Counted from the first letter of the stretch, positions 5,331 to 13,747 are shown. The stretch is 16,050 bases of DNA from Candidatus Hodarchaeota archaeon (GCA_016840305.1 JAEOSP010000432.1:1-16050), one strand, 5' to 3'. A program made the numbers and translations. The notes: a model not told the origin generated them from the sequence alone.

Positions 5331-6522
5331 ATTTCTGTCTAAAGATTTCTATTGGTCGAACTCCTAAAATACGAGTTGTAATGAGTAGGAAACCTGGAAC
5401 ACATGATAATACTACTGCTAAAAATGATAAAACCGCCGTAGGACTGAAAATAATATTATAGACATAGGAACCTGAACTACTAGAATAAATAAATGCTTGT
5501 ATACCTATCAATCCAATGAAAAAGCCTGTTACAGCGACTACGAGGATTTCACTTAGAACTACTATTCGTACACTCCATTTATTATACCCCATTGCCTTCA
5601 AGACTGCTACCTCTCGTCTTCTGAACCTAGTAATTAAGTAAGAATAAAGTGTGCTAACCATAAATGTTCCAAATATTCCAAATAATAATGATAGGAACAT
5701 CATATTTCGATTTTCATCTTTATCCGATTTTGGGGTGAAGATCGGATTTTCATAATTAGCATCGAGACTTCCCAAGTCACTAGCAATTTCATCAACATTA
5801 TCGTAAGCTGCTCCACTATATACATCTCCACTTGCGATAATAGAGATAGAATGTACAAAAATATCGTCATTACCAAGATTTAGATTATCTGAATTCGTAA
5901 TTACATTAAAAGCAGCCTCTGTGACAAAGATCCACTCCATACCAGTATCTCCTGCAATTCCTAATGGTTTTTTGAAGATACCTGATATTGTTAATTTGAA
6001 AGGTGAAGCTGCACTTTCACCGACAGTAAAGGAAGTACCAACAACAGGCTTTGTATAAAGGTGAGTTAATCCCTGTGAATCTAATAACTCAAATAGCACT
6101 TCATCAGATACTAGCACCTGATTATCTTTTTGTGGAAAATGCCCTGCTACCAAATTATTGGGTTTAAGTTCCGTAAAAGCCCAAGGATATTGCAAATTTA
6201 AACTAAAAATCCGCAAAGAGGGGCCAAAATTGATATATCGATAAAAAATAACCTTTTCCGCTCCAGAAATTGTACCTACCCCCGTGGGTTGGCCAGACAT
6301 CGCTTCTGAAAGTACTAAAGAAGTGGGAGTACCAAATTCTGAGGCTTTCACAACAACTCCTTTATGGGAAAGTAATCCTTGTCGTGAGAAATTATCGAAA
6401 TAGCTGAGTAGAATTATCGTAGCTCCACTCAGAATGCTGAATACGATAACAAATGTAAAAAATCTTCTTCGGGAGCGAGTACTAAAGACAATAGATTTCA
6501 TTAAAAGTTTAAGTTTTCCCAA
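5329..6522 (-). CDS. ABC transporter permease, MacB/FtsX type
   Basis: This 397-aa membrane protein has the MacB/FtsX layout. A cytoplasmic basic N-terminus (STRSRRR) leads to TM1 (about 21-41). A large extracytoplasmic domain of some 230 residues follows, then three TM segments (about 274-297, 319-344 and 361-383). The hallmark coupling segment RRREVAVLKAMGYNKWSV (301-318) follows TM2, and the C-terminus ends RPIEIFRQ as in many family members. It would dimerise and work with the ATPase encoded 9 nt downstream, moving or extracting a lipid, lipoprotein or peptide at the cell envelope. The start is read as TTG because a GGAGAG Shine-Dalgarno lies 7 nt upstream. The ATG at codon 8 is the alternative. 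A 185-nt gap to the previous gene with a TATA-like sequence suggests the ABC pair has its own promoter. Confidence 0.88.
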   Translation of the reverse strand: MGKLKLLMKSIVFSTRSRRRFFTFVIVFSILSGATIILLSYFDNFSRQGLLSHKGVVVKASEFGTPTSLVLSEAMSGQPTGVGTISGAEKVIFYRYINFGPSLRIFSLNLQYPWAFTELKPNNLVAGHFPQKDNQVLVSDEVLFELLDSQGLTHLYTKPVVGTSFTVGESAASPFKLTISGIFKKPLGIAGDTGMEWIFVTEAAFNVITNSDNLNLGNDDIFVHSISIIASGDVYSGAAYDNVDEIASDLGSLDANYENPIFTPKSDKDENRNMMFLSLLFGIFGTFMVSTLYSYLITRFRRREVAVLKAMGYNKWSVRIVVLSEILVVAVTGFFIGLIGIQAFIYSSSSGSYVYNIIFSPTAVLSFLAVVLSCVPGFLLITTRILGVRPIEIFRQK

Positions 6523-6529
6523 TTATTTT

Positions 6530-6535
6530 CTCTCC
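6530..6535 (-). promoter_or_regulatory. Shine-Dalgarno supporting a TTG start for the permease
   Basis: GGAGAG on the minus strand (6535 to 6530) is 7 nt from the TTG at 6522-6520. The ATG at codon 8 (6501) has no comparable purine motif at proper spacing, so the TTG is preferred. Confidence 0.5.
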
Positions 6536-6647
6536 AAGGACCATGTTTTCGGGTATTTTAGAATACAATGTTGATTTTCTTATGGTATTTCACATCTCAT
6601 TACGATAAGAAACCTCTAACTACATTATATGTTTTATCTCTAATTGA

Positions 6648-6656
6648 ATATATATT
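6648..6656 (-). promoter_or_regulatory. TATA-like box for the ABC pair
   Basis: The gap between the 655-aa gene and the permease holds an AT-rich run read as AATATATATTC on the minus strand (about 6648-6656), which would give a start site near 6625 and a leader of about 100 nt. A second candidate (CATATAATG, about 6622-6630) is closer. Either supports a separate promoter; neither is certain in this AT-rich gap. Confidence 0.3.
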
Positions 6657-6707
6657 AACTCATTTATTAAAGACTTCCAAATAGCCTGAAATGATTCAAT
6701 TGTCTAT

Positions 6708-8675
6708 CTATTTACTATCTTTGTTTTTATCTGTAAGAGAATGTATTTTTTTTCTCATAAATTCCCAAACATCGTACTCGTAGATAGATAAAACAGCAAT
6801 AATTATCAAATTTAAGATAAAACCTGCAAATACAACATCAACATGATTACTTTCAAATTCTAAGATTAAAATGTTACTAGAAACACCGGTAACTTGCATA
6901 AATCCGATTTCTTCTTCTCTCTCAATATTAAGACTAGTATTTGCTGGGATGTTCCATGAAGGATGGTGAGCTACTTTGATAAGTAAATCAACCGTAGTTT
7001 CATTACTATTAATGATTACTTGCAGCTTATTCGGGGAAATGTATTCGACAGAACCGTTTCCAAAAGCTGTTATATCAACTAGAGAAATTGGGATATTGGT
7101 CTCCCAGAGCCATTTGTTTTGATCTTGCTCTTGGGATACAAAATTCCATGAACTCGGAAGACCATAATAATCTTTTCTTGTAATAAACCACTTAACACCA
7201 TATTTGGCAGGATTATTTGCTACATCATTTATCAAGCTCGAATTAGGACGGTATTTATTACTACTTGGAGGTGTTTCTTGAAACCAATTCAACTGTACAC
7301 CTGGAGGGTTCCATCCATCAAAGTATGGTTTACCTGTGAGAGCTGGTAGGTATGCCATATGGTCACCCTGATAATTATACGGACAGGCATAAAAGAATCC
7401 CTCCCTCTGGTTAAGATCATTAGCAATGGGATTTAGATCTCGCCATTGCTCATCATCAAAATCAAGGTATATATAATTAATCACTCCATTCTGTGCTTCT
7501 ACAATAGGTAATAAGAGTATTAATAGCAACAATCCTTTAGCAATCCAATGATTAATACCACGAATTGCGGTTAAAATAATTAATACTTGTGATATCAAAA
7601 CAAAACGTAGAACATCCATTCCACGAAACATCAACGGTAGGAGTGAACTTGTTTCACTATAATACATAAGGAAGCCAACAATGGTGATTAAAATCGTAGC
7701 TATTATTAAACCAAATTCTTTCCAATTTAATCGAGTTACTTTGAAAGAAAACACAAAGATTATTATTAGCATGAAGACAAATGTGGTAATGTAAGTATAC
7801 AAAAAATCTCTTAAAATGCGTAACGTTTGGTATGGACCGTCACTGAAATCACTAAATGAATGTGGTGTAATCATAAATAATCCAATCGGCTCTAAAAAGA
7901 ATTTGGTCATAAAAAAGATAACCCAAATGAAGGGAATCATCCATATTGCTGCACGAAGTAAAAATTCTTTTAGTAGTGGCTTAATACCAGTTTCAATCGA
8001 CTTTTTCTCTTCTATAAAGCTTTCTTTCATTTGAAATCCTAAATAACTCAGTTCTGAACATATAATGATTACTATCAAGAACCCAAACATCATGAAATGA
8101 GTCATACTTAATAAACAAGCAACAGCTACGGAAGTAAAACGTTTTTTTGAATAGTATAACCCTAGAGTAAGTATCAATAATGCTAATCCAATATGGGTTG
8201 GAGCTCGTGAAAAAAACATGAAATTTGTATTCAGGTTCGATAAAGTCATAACGAACAGTGCAGCAAATAAAGAGCTCAACATACTCCTCCCTAGCTTACA
8301 TAATGCAAAATAAACTCCGAAAGTAATCAACAAATGAGTACCAATCATAAAAATAACATATGATAAGTTCATCGGAAAGAATATATCAATAAACCAGAGA
8401 AAAAACGTTGTATTCGGTGGATAGAGTTCTAGGAACGCTGTTCCTGTATACCATAATCCATTCCATTCGGAATTGAGCCCATTCTCGCTGAAAAAAGCCA
8501 ATCGGAATAAATGAGCTCCGAAATCCACTCCAGCTGGGAGGGAAAGTAAGAAAGGTAAGTAAATCCAACCCCACAAAGCTATTATAATTGAAATTGGGAA
8601 TAATTGAGATGAAAAAAGCTTTTCTATACTATTTCGAGGATGTTCTCCATTCCTAACTTTTTCATCTACACTCAC
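6708..8675 (-). CDS. GT-C-type multi-pass membrane protein (PF10131/YfhO-like)
   Basis: This 655-aa integral membrane protein resembles the archaeal PF10131 group (annotated '6-pyruvoyl-tetrahydropterin synthase-related' membrane proteins) and YfhO-like GT-C glycosyltransferases. After TM1 (about 25-45), the first outer loop reads PAGVDFGAHLFR (48-59, with Asp51 and His55), then WYTGTAFLELYPPNTT (75-90). This D...H followed by YPP pattern is characteristic of the family, and the acidic residue is the likely catalytic or metal-binding position of GT-C enzymes. About ten further TM helices follow. Next comes an extracytoplasmic C-terminal part (about 410-610) with a beta-rich HHPSWNIPANTSLNIEREEE segment like the terminal domain of YfhO relatives, then a last TM (about 615-637) and a basic tail. 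It starts with GTG, 12 nt after the stop of the 1104-aa gene, so the two are co-transcribed. A role in moving sugars from a lipid carrier to protein or lipid is inferred; donor and acceptor are unknown. Confidence 0.65.
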   Translation of the reverse strand: MSVDEKVRNGEHPRNSIEKLFSSQLFPISIIIALWGWIYLPFLLSLPAGVDFGAHLFRLAFFSENGLNSEWNGLWYTGTAFLELYPPNTTFFLWFIDIFFPMNLSYVIFMIGTHLLITFGVYFALCKLGRSMLSSLFAALFVMTLSNLNTNFMFFSRAPTHIGLALLILTLGLYYSKKRFTSVAVACLLSMTHFMMFGFLIVIIICSELSYLGFQMKESFIEEKKSIETGIKPLLKEFLLRAAIWMIPFIWVIFFMTKFFLEPIGLFMITPHSFSDFSDGPYQTLRILRDFLYTYITTFVFMLIIIFVFSFKVTRLNWKEFGLIIATILITIVGFLMYYSETSSLLPLMFRGMDVLRFVLISQVLIILTAIRGINHWIAKGLLLLILLLPIVEAQNGVINYIYLDFDDEQWRDLNPIANDLNQREGFFYACPYNYQGDHMAYLPALTGKPYFDGWNPPGVQLNWFQETPPSSNKYRPNSSLINDVANNPAKYGVKWFITRKDYYGLPSSWNFVSQEQDQNKWLWETNIPISLVDITAFGNGSVEYISPNKLQVIINSNETTVDLLIKVAHHPSWNIPANTSLNIEREEEIGFMQVTGVSSNILILEFESNHVDVVFAGFILNLIIIAVLSIYEYDVWEFMRKKIHSLTDKNKDSK

Positions 8676-8687
8676 TTAAAACACATC

Positions 8688-11600
8688 CTAACTAGTATCT
8701 AGTTCCTTGATATAAGATTCATTCCCTCTAAAATGATCTTTTCGCCAGTACATAACTCCTGTAAACAATAAACTACAAATGTAGAATACAAACACCCAAT
8801 TCCAAAATAATGATTCCTCTGGATACGTTGGAAGTAATGATGGATTCGGCACTGATGATAGTGCAGAATAGAGAACTGTAATCAACAAGTACAGAAAGAA
8901 TGTTATATACCCCCCAAATATTAATGTACTCTGAAAACCAGCCATGGTTTTACCTTTACTCTGTAGTCTTTCCTCAATTTGTAAAGGCAAAAGCGGAACC
9001 AATTCCCGTACCCCTCTTTTTTTGTTTAACTTGGGAAGGTATAGTGCAAAAACAACTATGACTAGAAATAAAACGAATATCATTAGATATATAGGAACTG
9101 CATTTTTACCTTGGAAAAACCAATCTGTCATTGATATACTATCTAATGAAGGGCGAATTATCAGAAAATCAGATAAGGGGATCTTATCTCTAATAATTTG
9201 CATTGCTATTTCTATTAGGAAGATAGCTATTATAAAAAGCAGTATGATACTTGCTCCAGGGGTTTCTTTGTGAAGCGTACCTTTATCTGTTTCACTAGAT
9301 TCATCATCTAAAGGATTGTCTATTGTAACAGCCGACGTCTTAATTAACAGAGGTGGTATCATCGAACCAATAATGATTACAATAACAAGTATATAGAGTA
9401 TCGCAGATAACTCTGCATAAATTGTAAAACCAAGATTAGCAAAAATAACAGTTAATACACTTTGTAAGATATATATCCCTGCTAGTATTCGACTCACCCA
9501 ATGAAATAATTGAAATTCTCTGGATTCAAGCCAATATGCTCGATTTGTGTCGCTTTCTTCAATTTTTTTCATTTTTTGCATTTGTGAATATGGTAACCAA
9601 GCAACAGATGTAATTAAAATAAATAATAAACTACTGAGGAACCATGTTTGTAATGATATGAAATAGGAGTTTAAGAAAAGAAAATTAGCAACAGAGTAGA
9701 TAAAAAAGTAAATCGATTTAGTAATAAAATTTATTCCTGGAATACTATCTGAACCTAATTGAACTTGATTTAAAACTCCGAGAATTTCCGTGGTAAAGCT
9801 CTGTACAGGTATCCCAAGTATTCTGCATAAATGCATCACTATCCAAATGACATAGACAAGCAAAAGAGCTGATTCTACTAATGTATAGCGTATCAGCAAC
9901 TTTTTTGGATCTTTTCCTTCAAAAAAAGGTTTAAATCTATCAAGATATATTTCTTTCAGATTTATAATTGAGAAATATGGATTTATTAGCAAAATTAGCA
10001 AGATTATTGCAAAAAAAGCCCCGATTTCGAATAAAGCAAGAGTAGAGGCCGCAGGCCAATGAATATCAATGGAAACACCAATGAATATCAAATTAATTTT
10101 CAATCCTCCAGCATAATTCCCCTGCAATAATTCCAAAGATAGATTTCCATTAAAGTCAAAAGTGACATTTATCCAACTAAAAAGAGTTTCAAGATGACCC
10201 GTTGCTCCCCAAATTGGATCAACCATATCCTGTCCTCCAATAGGGTATACACCTACCCAACCTCCAGCAAAATTAATAATAAAGGTAATAATCCCCAATA
10301 TCACAGCCAATCCCTTAACAAATAACAAGAGTACTGATCTAATTGCGTCAATATAGTTTTTCAAAATTCCTCCGTTTTCCTTTGTATCAATAATAAAAGC
10401 TAGAGGGATTAATAGGAACGGAGTAATTGGTACAAGCTGTCTTGGTCCATATGCTAATCCTCCTGTTGGTAAATAATACTTACTGTAGAGAACGATAAGT
10501 AAAGCGGGCATTGTTAGACAAAGAAGCGCGAGAGAGGGATTTTTCCTATATAATGGTATTATTCCTATCAATGAGACGATAATAATAGGCATGAAAGTTA
10601 TAAGCCCATGGTGTGAAGAAGTTAGAAGTATTTCCAAGCCTTCCTCCATTGGTGCAGCAAAGTGTTGAACATCCTTAAAAAAACGAGCAAAACTATAAGG
10701 AGTAACAAAAGGATCTCCAAAACAAACGAAATTGTAGTATGTTACTAATAGACCACAAATCAAAACTGGAATCATGTAGATTATGGTCGAAGATAAGGAA
10801 AATTGTAAATAGCTTTTCCAATGCTTTTTTATCTCGTTAAGACTCCATGGGAATGGAATGAACAAATAAATAAAGAAGAACGGCAAGAAGAAGAGAAAAA
10901 TATAATCACAGACAACTGAATACCCAGAAAATATACCAGCCCATAATAAAGAATTGATTGTTCTTTTTTTTCTAAATTTGGAGCAATAATATAAACTTAA
11001 AAGCAGAAAACTGGCAGTAATTGAATGTGAAAAGAAAGTTCCAGCGTAAACATAGTAAAGGCTTCCTAAACCGAAAAGTAATGCTGTCCAGTTGGCTTTT
11101 GAGTGCGAAATTCCTTCTAATCGGAGAAAGTCATAGAATCGGAGTACTGTAAACGCTCCAAATATTAAAACTGATATCATAATCAAGAATTTTATCGCAT
11201 TATCAATGGTTGTCCAATCTGAGGAGTTCAAACCAACCAACTCAACTAGAATAAATTCTCCAATCCAATAAATTGGTACTGCAAGTAAAGATACTCCAAT
11301 AGGCTTGTCAGAGTAGCTATAAAATATCTCACAGTCATCTAAATATATGGAGCTTGAGTTAGCGTTTTGAAAACGTATATTTGATATTGATTTACTCAAG
11401 TCATCGTTATAAAACTGCATAGAATATTGATAGAAGGACGTTGTTCTAATAATAATCCAATAAGTACTTTTAGTGTTATCTGTATATGTGAATGTGATGT
11501 TTAAATAAGTATTTTCTCCAAATTCATGTTTTGCTCTTATTTTGAGAGTGTAATTTTCATAAATTCTGTTTACATCAATCTTTTCCAGATCCTGTTCAGC

Positions 11601-12002
11601 CCAATCCAATTGAGAATTTAGCTGCAAAGAATAATTTCCTGTGTAGCTATTATCTTCAACCCTTCCTGAATTTATACCTTTGATAGTCCATCCTTCAACT
11701 TCAGATTCGTTTCCTTTTTCAAAACTAGGATTCGTGATCTGATTTATCACGGAGAAATCTAAGTAAGAGTATAGTTCTCGTACGTCCTCGCGTATAGTAA
11801 ATTCACTTTCTTGGGCAATTTCTTTTGTAAGCATAAATCTTGATCCAGGATTCGTGTTTGTAATGTCTAAAGTTGCACCTGCAACATAAATTAGCAGGAT
11901 AAATATGAAAAAACGAAAGCGATACGAATCTGCTATTATATCCTTGAATTGGACTGAGGAATCTTTGGGTTGTTTTCTATTCCGAGATTCAGATTGTACC
12001 AT
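8688..12002 (-). CDS. very large GT-C-type glycosyltransferase with an inserted jelly-roll domain
   Basis: This 1104-aa polytopic protein has the frame of a lipid-carrier-dependent (GT39-like) GT-C glycosyltransferase. TM1 (about 29-46) is followed by DITNTNPGSRFMLTKEIA (46-63), a loop typical of these enzymes with Asp46 as possible catalytic acid. Family markers resume at SYSDKPIGVSLLAVPIYW (229-246), SLYYVYAGTFFSHSIT (314-329) and GGLAYGPRQLVPITPFLLIP (from about 517). Between LDFS (81-84) and YSDKP sits a beta-rich insert (about 86-228) that reads like a carbohydrate-binding jelly roll: NPSFEKG...VEGWTI, SYTGNYSLQLNS, YTLKIRAKHE, IYLDDCEIFY. From about residue 690 a second membrane-rich half of some 400 residues follows, which is not usual for this family (often 500-700 aa). 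The enzyme would work at the outer face of the membrane on surface glycans. The ATG start is about 25 nt from a TATA-like box, so its mRNA may be nearly leaderless. Confidence 0.7.
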   Translation of the reverse strand: MVQSESRNRKQPKDSSVQFKDIIADSYRFRFFIFILLIYVAGATLDITNTNPGSRFMLTKEIAQESEFTIREDVRELYSYLDFSVINQITNPSFEKGNESEVEGWTIKGINSGRVEDNSYTGNYSLQLNSQLDWAEQDLEKIDVNRIYENYTLKIRAKHEFGENTYLNITFTYTDNTKSTYWIIIRTTSFYQYSMQFYNDDLSKSISNIRFQNANSSSIYLDDCEIFYSYSDKPIGVSLLAVPIYWIGEFILVELVGLNSSDWTTIDNAIKFLIMISVLIFGAFTVLRFYDFLRLEGISHSKANWTALLFGLGSLYYVYAGTFFSHSITASFLLLSLYYCSKFRKKRTINSLLWAGIFSGYSVVCDYIFLFFLPFFFIYLFIPFPWSLNEIKKHWKSYLQFSLSSTIIYMIPVLICGLLVTYYNFVCFGDPFVTPYSFARFFKDVQHFAAPMEEGLEILLTSSHHGLITFMPIIIVSLIGIIPLYRKNPSLALLCLTMPALLIVLYSKYYLPTGGLAYGPRQLVPITPFLLIPLAFIIDTKENGGILKNYIDAIRSVLLLFVKGLAVILGIITFIINFAGGWVGVYPIGGQDMVDPIWGATGHLETLFSWINVTFDFNGNLSLELLQGNYAGGLKINLIFIGVSIDIHWPAASTLALFEIGAFFAIILLILLINPYFSIINLKEIYLDRFKPFFEGKDPKKLLIRYTLVESALLLVYVIWIVMHLCRILGIPVQSFTTEILGVLNQVQLGSDSIPGINFITKSIYFFIYSVANFLFLNSYFISLQTWFLSSLLFILITSVAWLPYSQMQKMKKIEESDTNRAYWLESREFQLFHWVSRILAGIYILQSVLTVIFANLGFTIYAELSAILYILVIVIIIGSMIPPLLIKTSAVTIDNPLDDESSETDKGTLHKETPGASIILLFIIAIFLIEIAMQIIRDKIPLSDFLIIRPSLDSISMTDWFFQGKNAVPIYLMIFVLFLVIVVFALYLPKLNKKRGVRELVPLLPLQIEERLQSKGKTMAGFQSTLIFGGYITFFLYLLITVLYSALSSVPNPSLLPTYPEESLFWNWVFVFYICSLLFTGVMYWRKDHFRGNESYIKELDTS

Positions 12003-12027
12003 TAAAACACCAGATAAAGAAAATGGA

Positions 12028-12033
12028 ATATAT
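12028..12033 (-). promoter_or_regulatory. TATA-like box for the two membrane glycosyltransferase genes
   Basis: GATATATTC on the minus strand (centred on ATATAT, 12028-12033) lies about 25 nt before the ATG at 12002, so transcription would begin almost at the start codon. A T-rich minus-strand stretch (TTCTTATCTCTTTTTC, about 12060-12075) just after the RtcB-like stop could end the previous transcript. Together they suggest a separate transcription unit. Confidence 0.4.
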
Positions 12034-12078
12034 CAAATAGGAGGTTAATTTGTTGAGAATTTGAAAAAGAGATAAGAA

Positions 12079-13335
12079 TTAAATTTTTAATGCATAAACG
12101 GGAACCATCCGAGCAACTATTTCAGCCATTCCTAGGTCAATTGTTTGAACTAAAACGTTACGTCCACGATAAGTAAACTGTAATTCTCTTGGAGTTTCAA
12201 ACATTTGACGTCCTATACCTGTGCCAAGATCGACTGAGAAATATCTTCGCTTCTCAACTGTTTCAAATATTTCAGGAATAGCTATAATGTGTGGAAAGGT
12301 ATAACCCCCTCCATGCGGCAATATATTCGCATTATGTAATCGATGTTCTAAACCATATTTGTTCATTCTATCTGCAAAGTTTAAAGTCTCAATCGATTCA
12401 TCTGAGAAATTAGGAATACCTTTCAGGAGATAACAAGGGAGATCAGGTCTTAAAGTTAATGGAAACAGATTATTCGCTCCATTAGAAAACACATGAGCTC
12501 CGAGCATAACTTCGTTTATGTGATTCATTCCCTGATGTGTTTTATCAATTATCACTTTGAAATCGTCAAAGATCATCTTCGCAGCAAGATATCGTCTTTT
12601 GACACCGATACTATCAGCCCAGTTGAAAAAATCAAAATATCGACGTGCATTATTCCCTACTAGATAATGAATATCACCGAATGGTGTTTCGAGTGTTTCA
12701 GAGAAGTGTTGAAGTGTTTCACTCATAGGATAATATAACCCAAAATTTTTTGGATTTTCATCCGATTTTAGTTCGGAAGGAGATGAATGAGTAATGAACG
12801 TATATTGGGGAAGCTCAGAAGAGCTAGAAACTGAAGGATTGGGAAAAACCTCAAATACATTGATAAAATGATTGCCGGAACCAAAGTTCCACTGAATGGG
12901 TACTCCCTCAATTTCTACCTCTCCACTACTGTTATTCAGTTCGTGAACCTTCTGAATCAGCTCAGTTGGATCTGGTATTTCATTTAATGACCCTATTAAC
13001 ATCCCACAGGCATTAGGTAATGTGTCAATAAAAACTAGTTGTTCTTTTCCTTCTCCCCATGTTATTTTCCCTCCGTAGCCGATTCCTCCTCTCCATCGAT
13101 CTAAATTTCGAGTGATTGTACAATCTGGGGCAGCAATAAACGTTGTTGTAGGTTCCAACCCTAAATGGGCTTGAACTAAGTGCATTTTTGCTAAACCATA
13201 TCGGAAATTTAGTCTGCATAATTTTGAAGCACTATCCTCAATGGCAGTGGAAAAAATAAACTTTTTAGCGCGAGTTAAGAGTTTTTCCCGACTAGATTTT
13301 TGATGTACCTCCATCTTTAATCCCTTTAAACTCAT
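12079..13335 (-). CDS. divergent RtcB-superfamily protein
   Basis: This 418-aa protein appears to be a distant member of the RtcB (tRNA-splicing 3'-phosphate/5'-OH RNA ligase) superfamily. Motifs occur in RtcB order: APD (69-71), ACGM with Cys110, GSGNHF with Asn155-His156, THSS with His183, a YF..F.WA....KRRYL helix (233-250) like RtcB's Y..A...A..NR, DKTHQG with His267, AHVFSNGA (280-287) in place of HRKGA, LPHGGGY with His341 in place of the guanylated His of HGAGR, and a C-terminal VARMVPVYALKI like VARLRPLGVVKG, with Lys417. Spacing from His341 to Lys417 (76) and from His267 to His341 (74) fits Pyrococcus RtcB as I remember it. The Asp three residues before the Cys is Pro107, and Arg/Lys of HGAGR, GSRG and HRKGA are missing. 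About 60 residues between Cys and NHF are absent. Activity may therefore be altered. The start may instead be Met8 (13314), which has an AAGGGA-like motif upstream. Confidence 0.6.
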   Translation of the reverse strand: MSLKGLKMEVHQKSSREKLLTRAKKFIFSTAIEDSASKLCRLNFRYGLAKMHLVQAHLGLEPTTTFIAAPDCTITRNLDRWRGGIGYGGKITWGEGKEQLVFIDTLPNACGMLIGSLNEIPDPTELIQKVHELNNSSGEVEIEGVPIQWNFGSGNHFINVFEVFPNPSVSSSSELPQYTFITHSSPSELKSDENPKNFGLYYPMSETLQHFSETLETPFGDIHYLVGNNARRYFDFFNWADSIGVKRRYLAAKMIFDDFKVIIDKTHQGMNHINEVMLGAHVFSNGANNLFPLTLRPDLPCYLLKGIPNFSDESIETLNFADRMNKYGLEHRLHNANILPHGGGYTFPHIIAIPEIFETVEKRRYFSVDLGTGIGRQMFETPRELQFTYRGRNVLVQTIDLGMAEIVARMVPVYALKI

Positions 13336-13393
13336 TTTAGGCCATATTCGATACTTTACATGCTGCTGACAAATTCATTCATTATCTTATGAA

Positions 13394-13415
13394 ATGATAC
13401 TTCCGCTGGTATCAT
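13394..13415. promoter_or_regulatory. inverted repeat at the RtcB-like promoter
   Basis: ATGATAC (13394-13400) and GTATCAT (13409-13415) are perfect 7-bp arms around an 8-nt centre (TTCCGCTG). The centre is about 22-25 nt downstream of a minus-strand TATA-like box (13426-13432), so the dyad would cover the transcription start of the RtcB-like gene. That is the position expected of a repressor site. A short RNA hairpin at the 5' end of the transcript is the alternative. Confidence 0.4.
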
Positions 13416-13425
13416 ATTTTCATTG

Positions 13426-13432
13426 TATATAT
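13426..13432 (-). promoter_or_regulatory. TATA-like box for the RtcB-like gene
   Basis: TATATAT at 13426-13432 (AATATATAC read on the minus strand) would set a transcription start near 13404 and a leader of about 70-90 nt to the ATG at 13335 or 13314. Confidence 0.4.
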
Positions 13433-13669
13433 TAGTATCCCACTTGGTTTTCGTAATTGAAGTTGTTTTAATGGAATTTATTTTGAATCAACGTCATGAT
13501 TTCTATGCTTGGGGTTAGTATATGGACTGTATTAGAAATTAGCAGTTGAAAACCTCAAAACTGGAATATAAGAGTAGAAAAAGGGAGATTCGAAAGGCTT
13601 TGACTTTTTGGAAGCTTAATTTTAATGAGATTTATAGAAATGCACCAGTGCCCAGATAGGGGTTCTAAA

Positions 13670-13678
13670 AAATATATA
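13670..13678 (+). promoter_or_regulatory. TATA-like box for the DUF998/GalT pair
   Basis: AAATATATA at 13670-13678, preceded by an A run that could serve as BRE, would place a transcription start near 13697-13702 and a leader of about 45-50 nt before the ATG at 13748. A purine-rich GAGATGAG (about 13733-13740) is a weak ribosome-binding candidate. Confidence 0.45.
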
Positions 13679-13747
13679 CGATTATTTTTTAATCTAAGTC
13701 TACTTTGGGATAATTAGCACCGCTTTTGAAGAGAGATGAGATTCTAG

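Larger units (their letters stand above)
13336..13747. other. 412-nt divergent intergenic region
   Basis: This gene-free stretch separates the minus-strand RtcB-like gene from the plus-strand DUF998-like gene. It holds TATA-like boxes for both directions and one clear inverted repeat. The only plus-strand ORFs noticed are 15 and 30 codons, without convincing ribosome-binding sites. No tRNA or RNA gene fold was recognised. Confidence 0.6.

Noticed and set aside
8944..9273. 109-codon plus-strand open frame inside the large glycosyltransferase gene
   Set aside because: Antisense to coding sequence with strong membrane-protein pattern; no ribosome-binding site or recognisable motif.
12041..12061. 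GGAGG-like plus-strand Shine-Dalgarno followed by a TTG
   Set aside because: The frame stops after three codons; it is probably chance within a minus-strand promoter.
13471..13518. 15-codon plus-strand ORF in the divergent intergenic region
   Set aside because: Very short, with no ribosome-binding motif or context.
13625..13717. 30-codon plus-strand ORF with a zinc-ribbon-like MHQCPDRGSKK start
   Set aside because: The second Cys of a CPxCG knuckle is Arg, no second knuckle follows, and the frame runs over the TATA-like box of the next gene. A decayed zinc ribbon is possible but unsupported.
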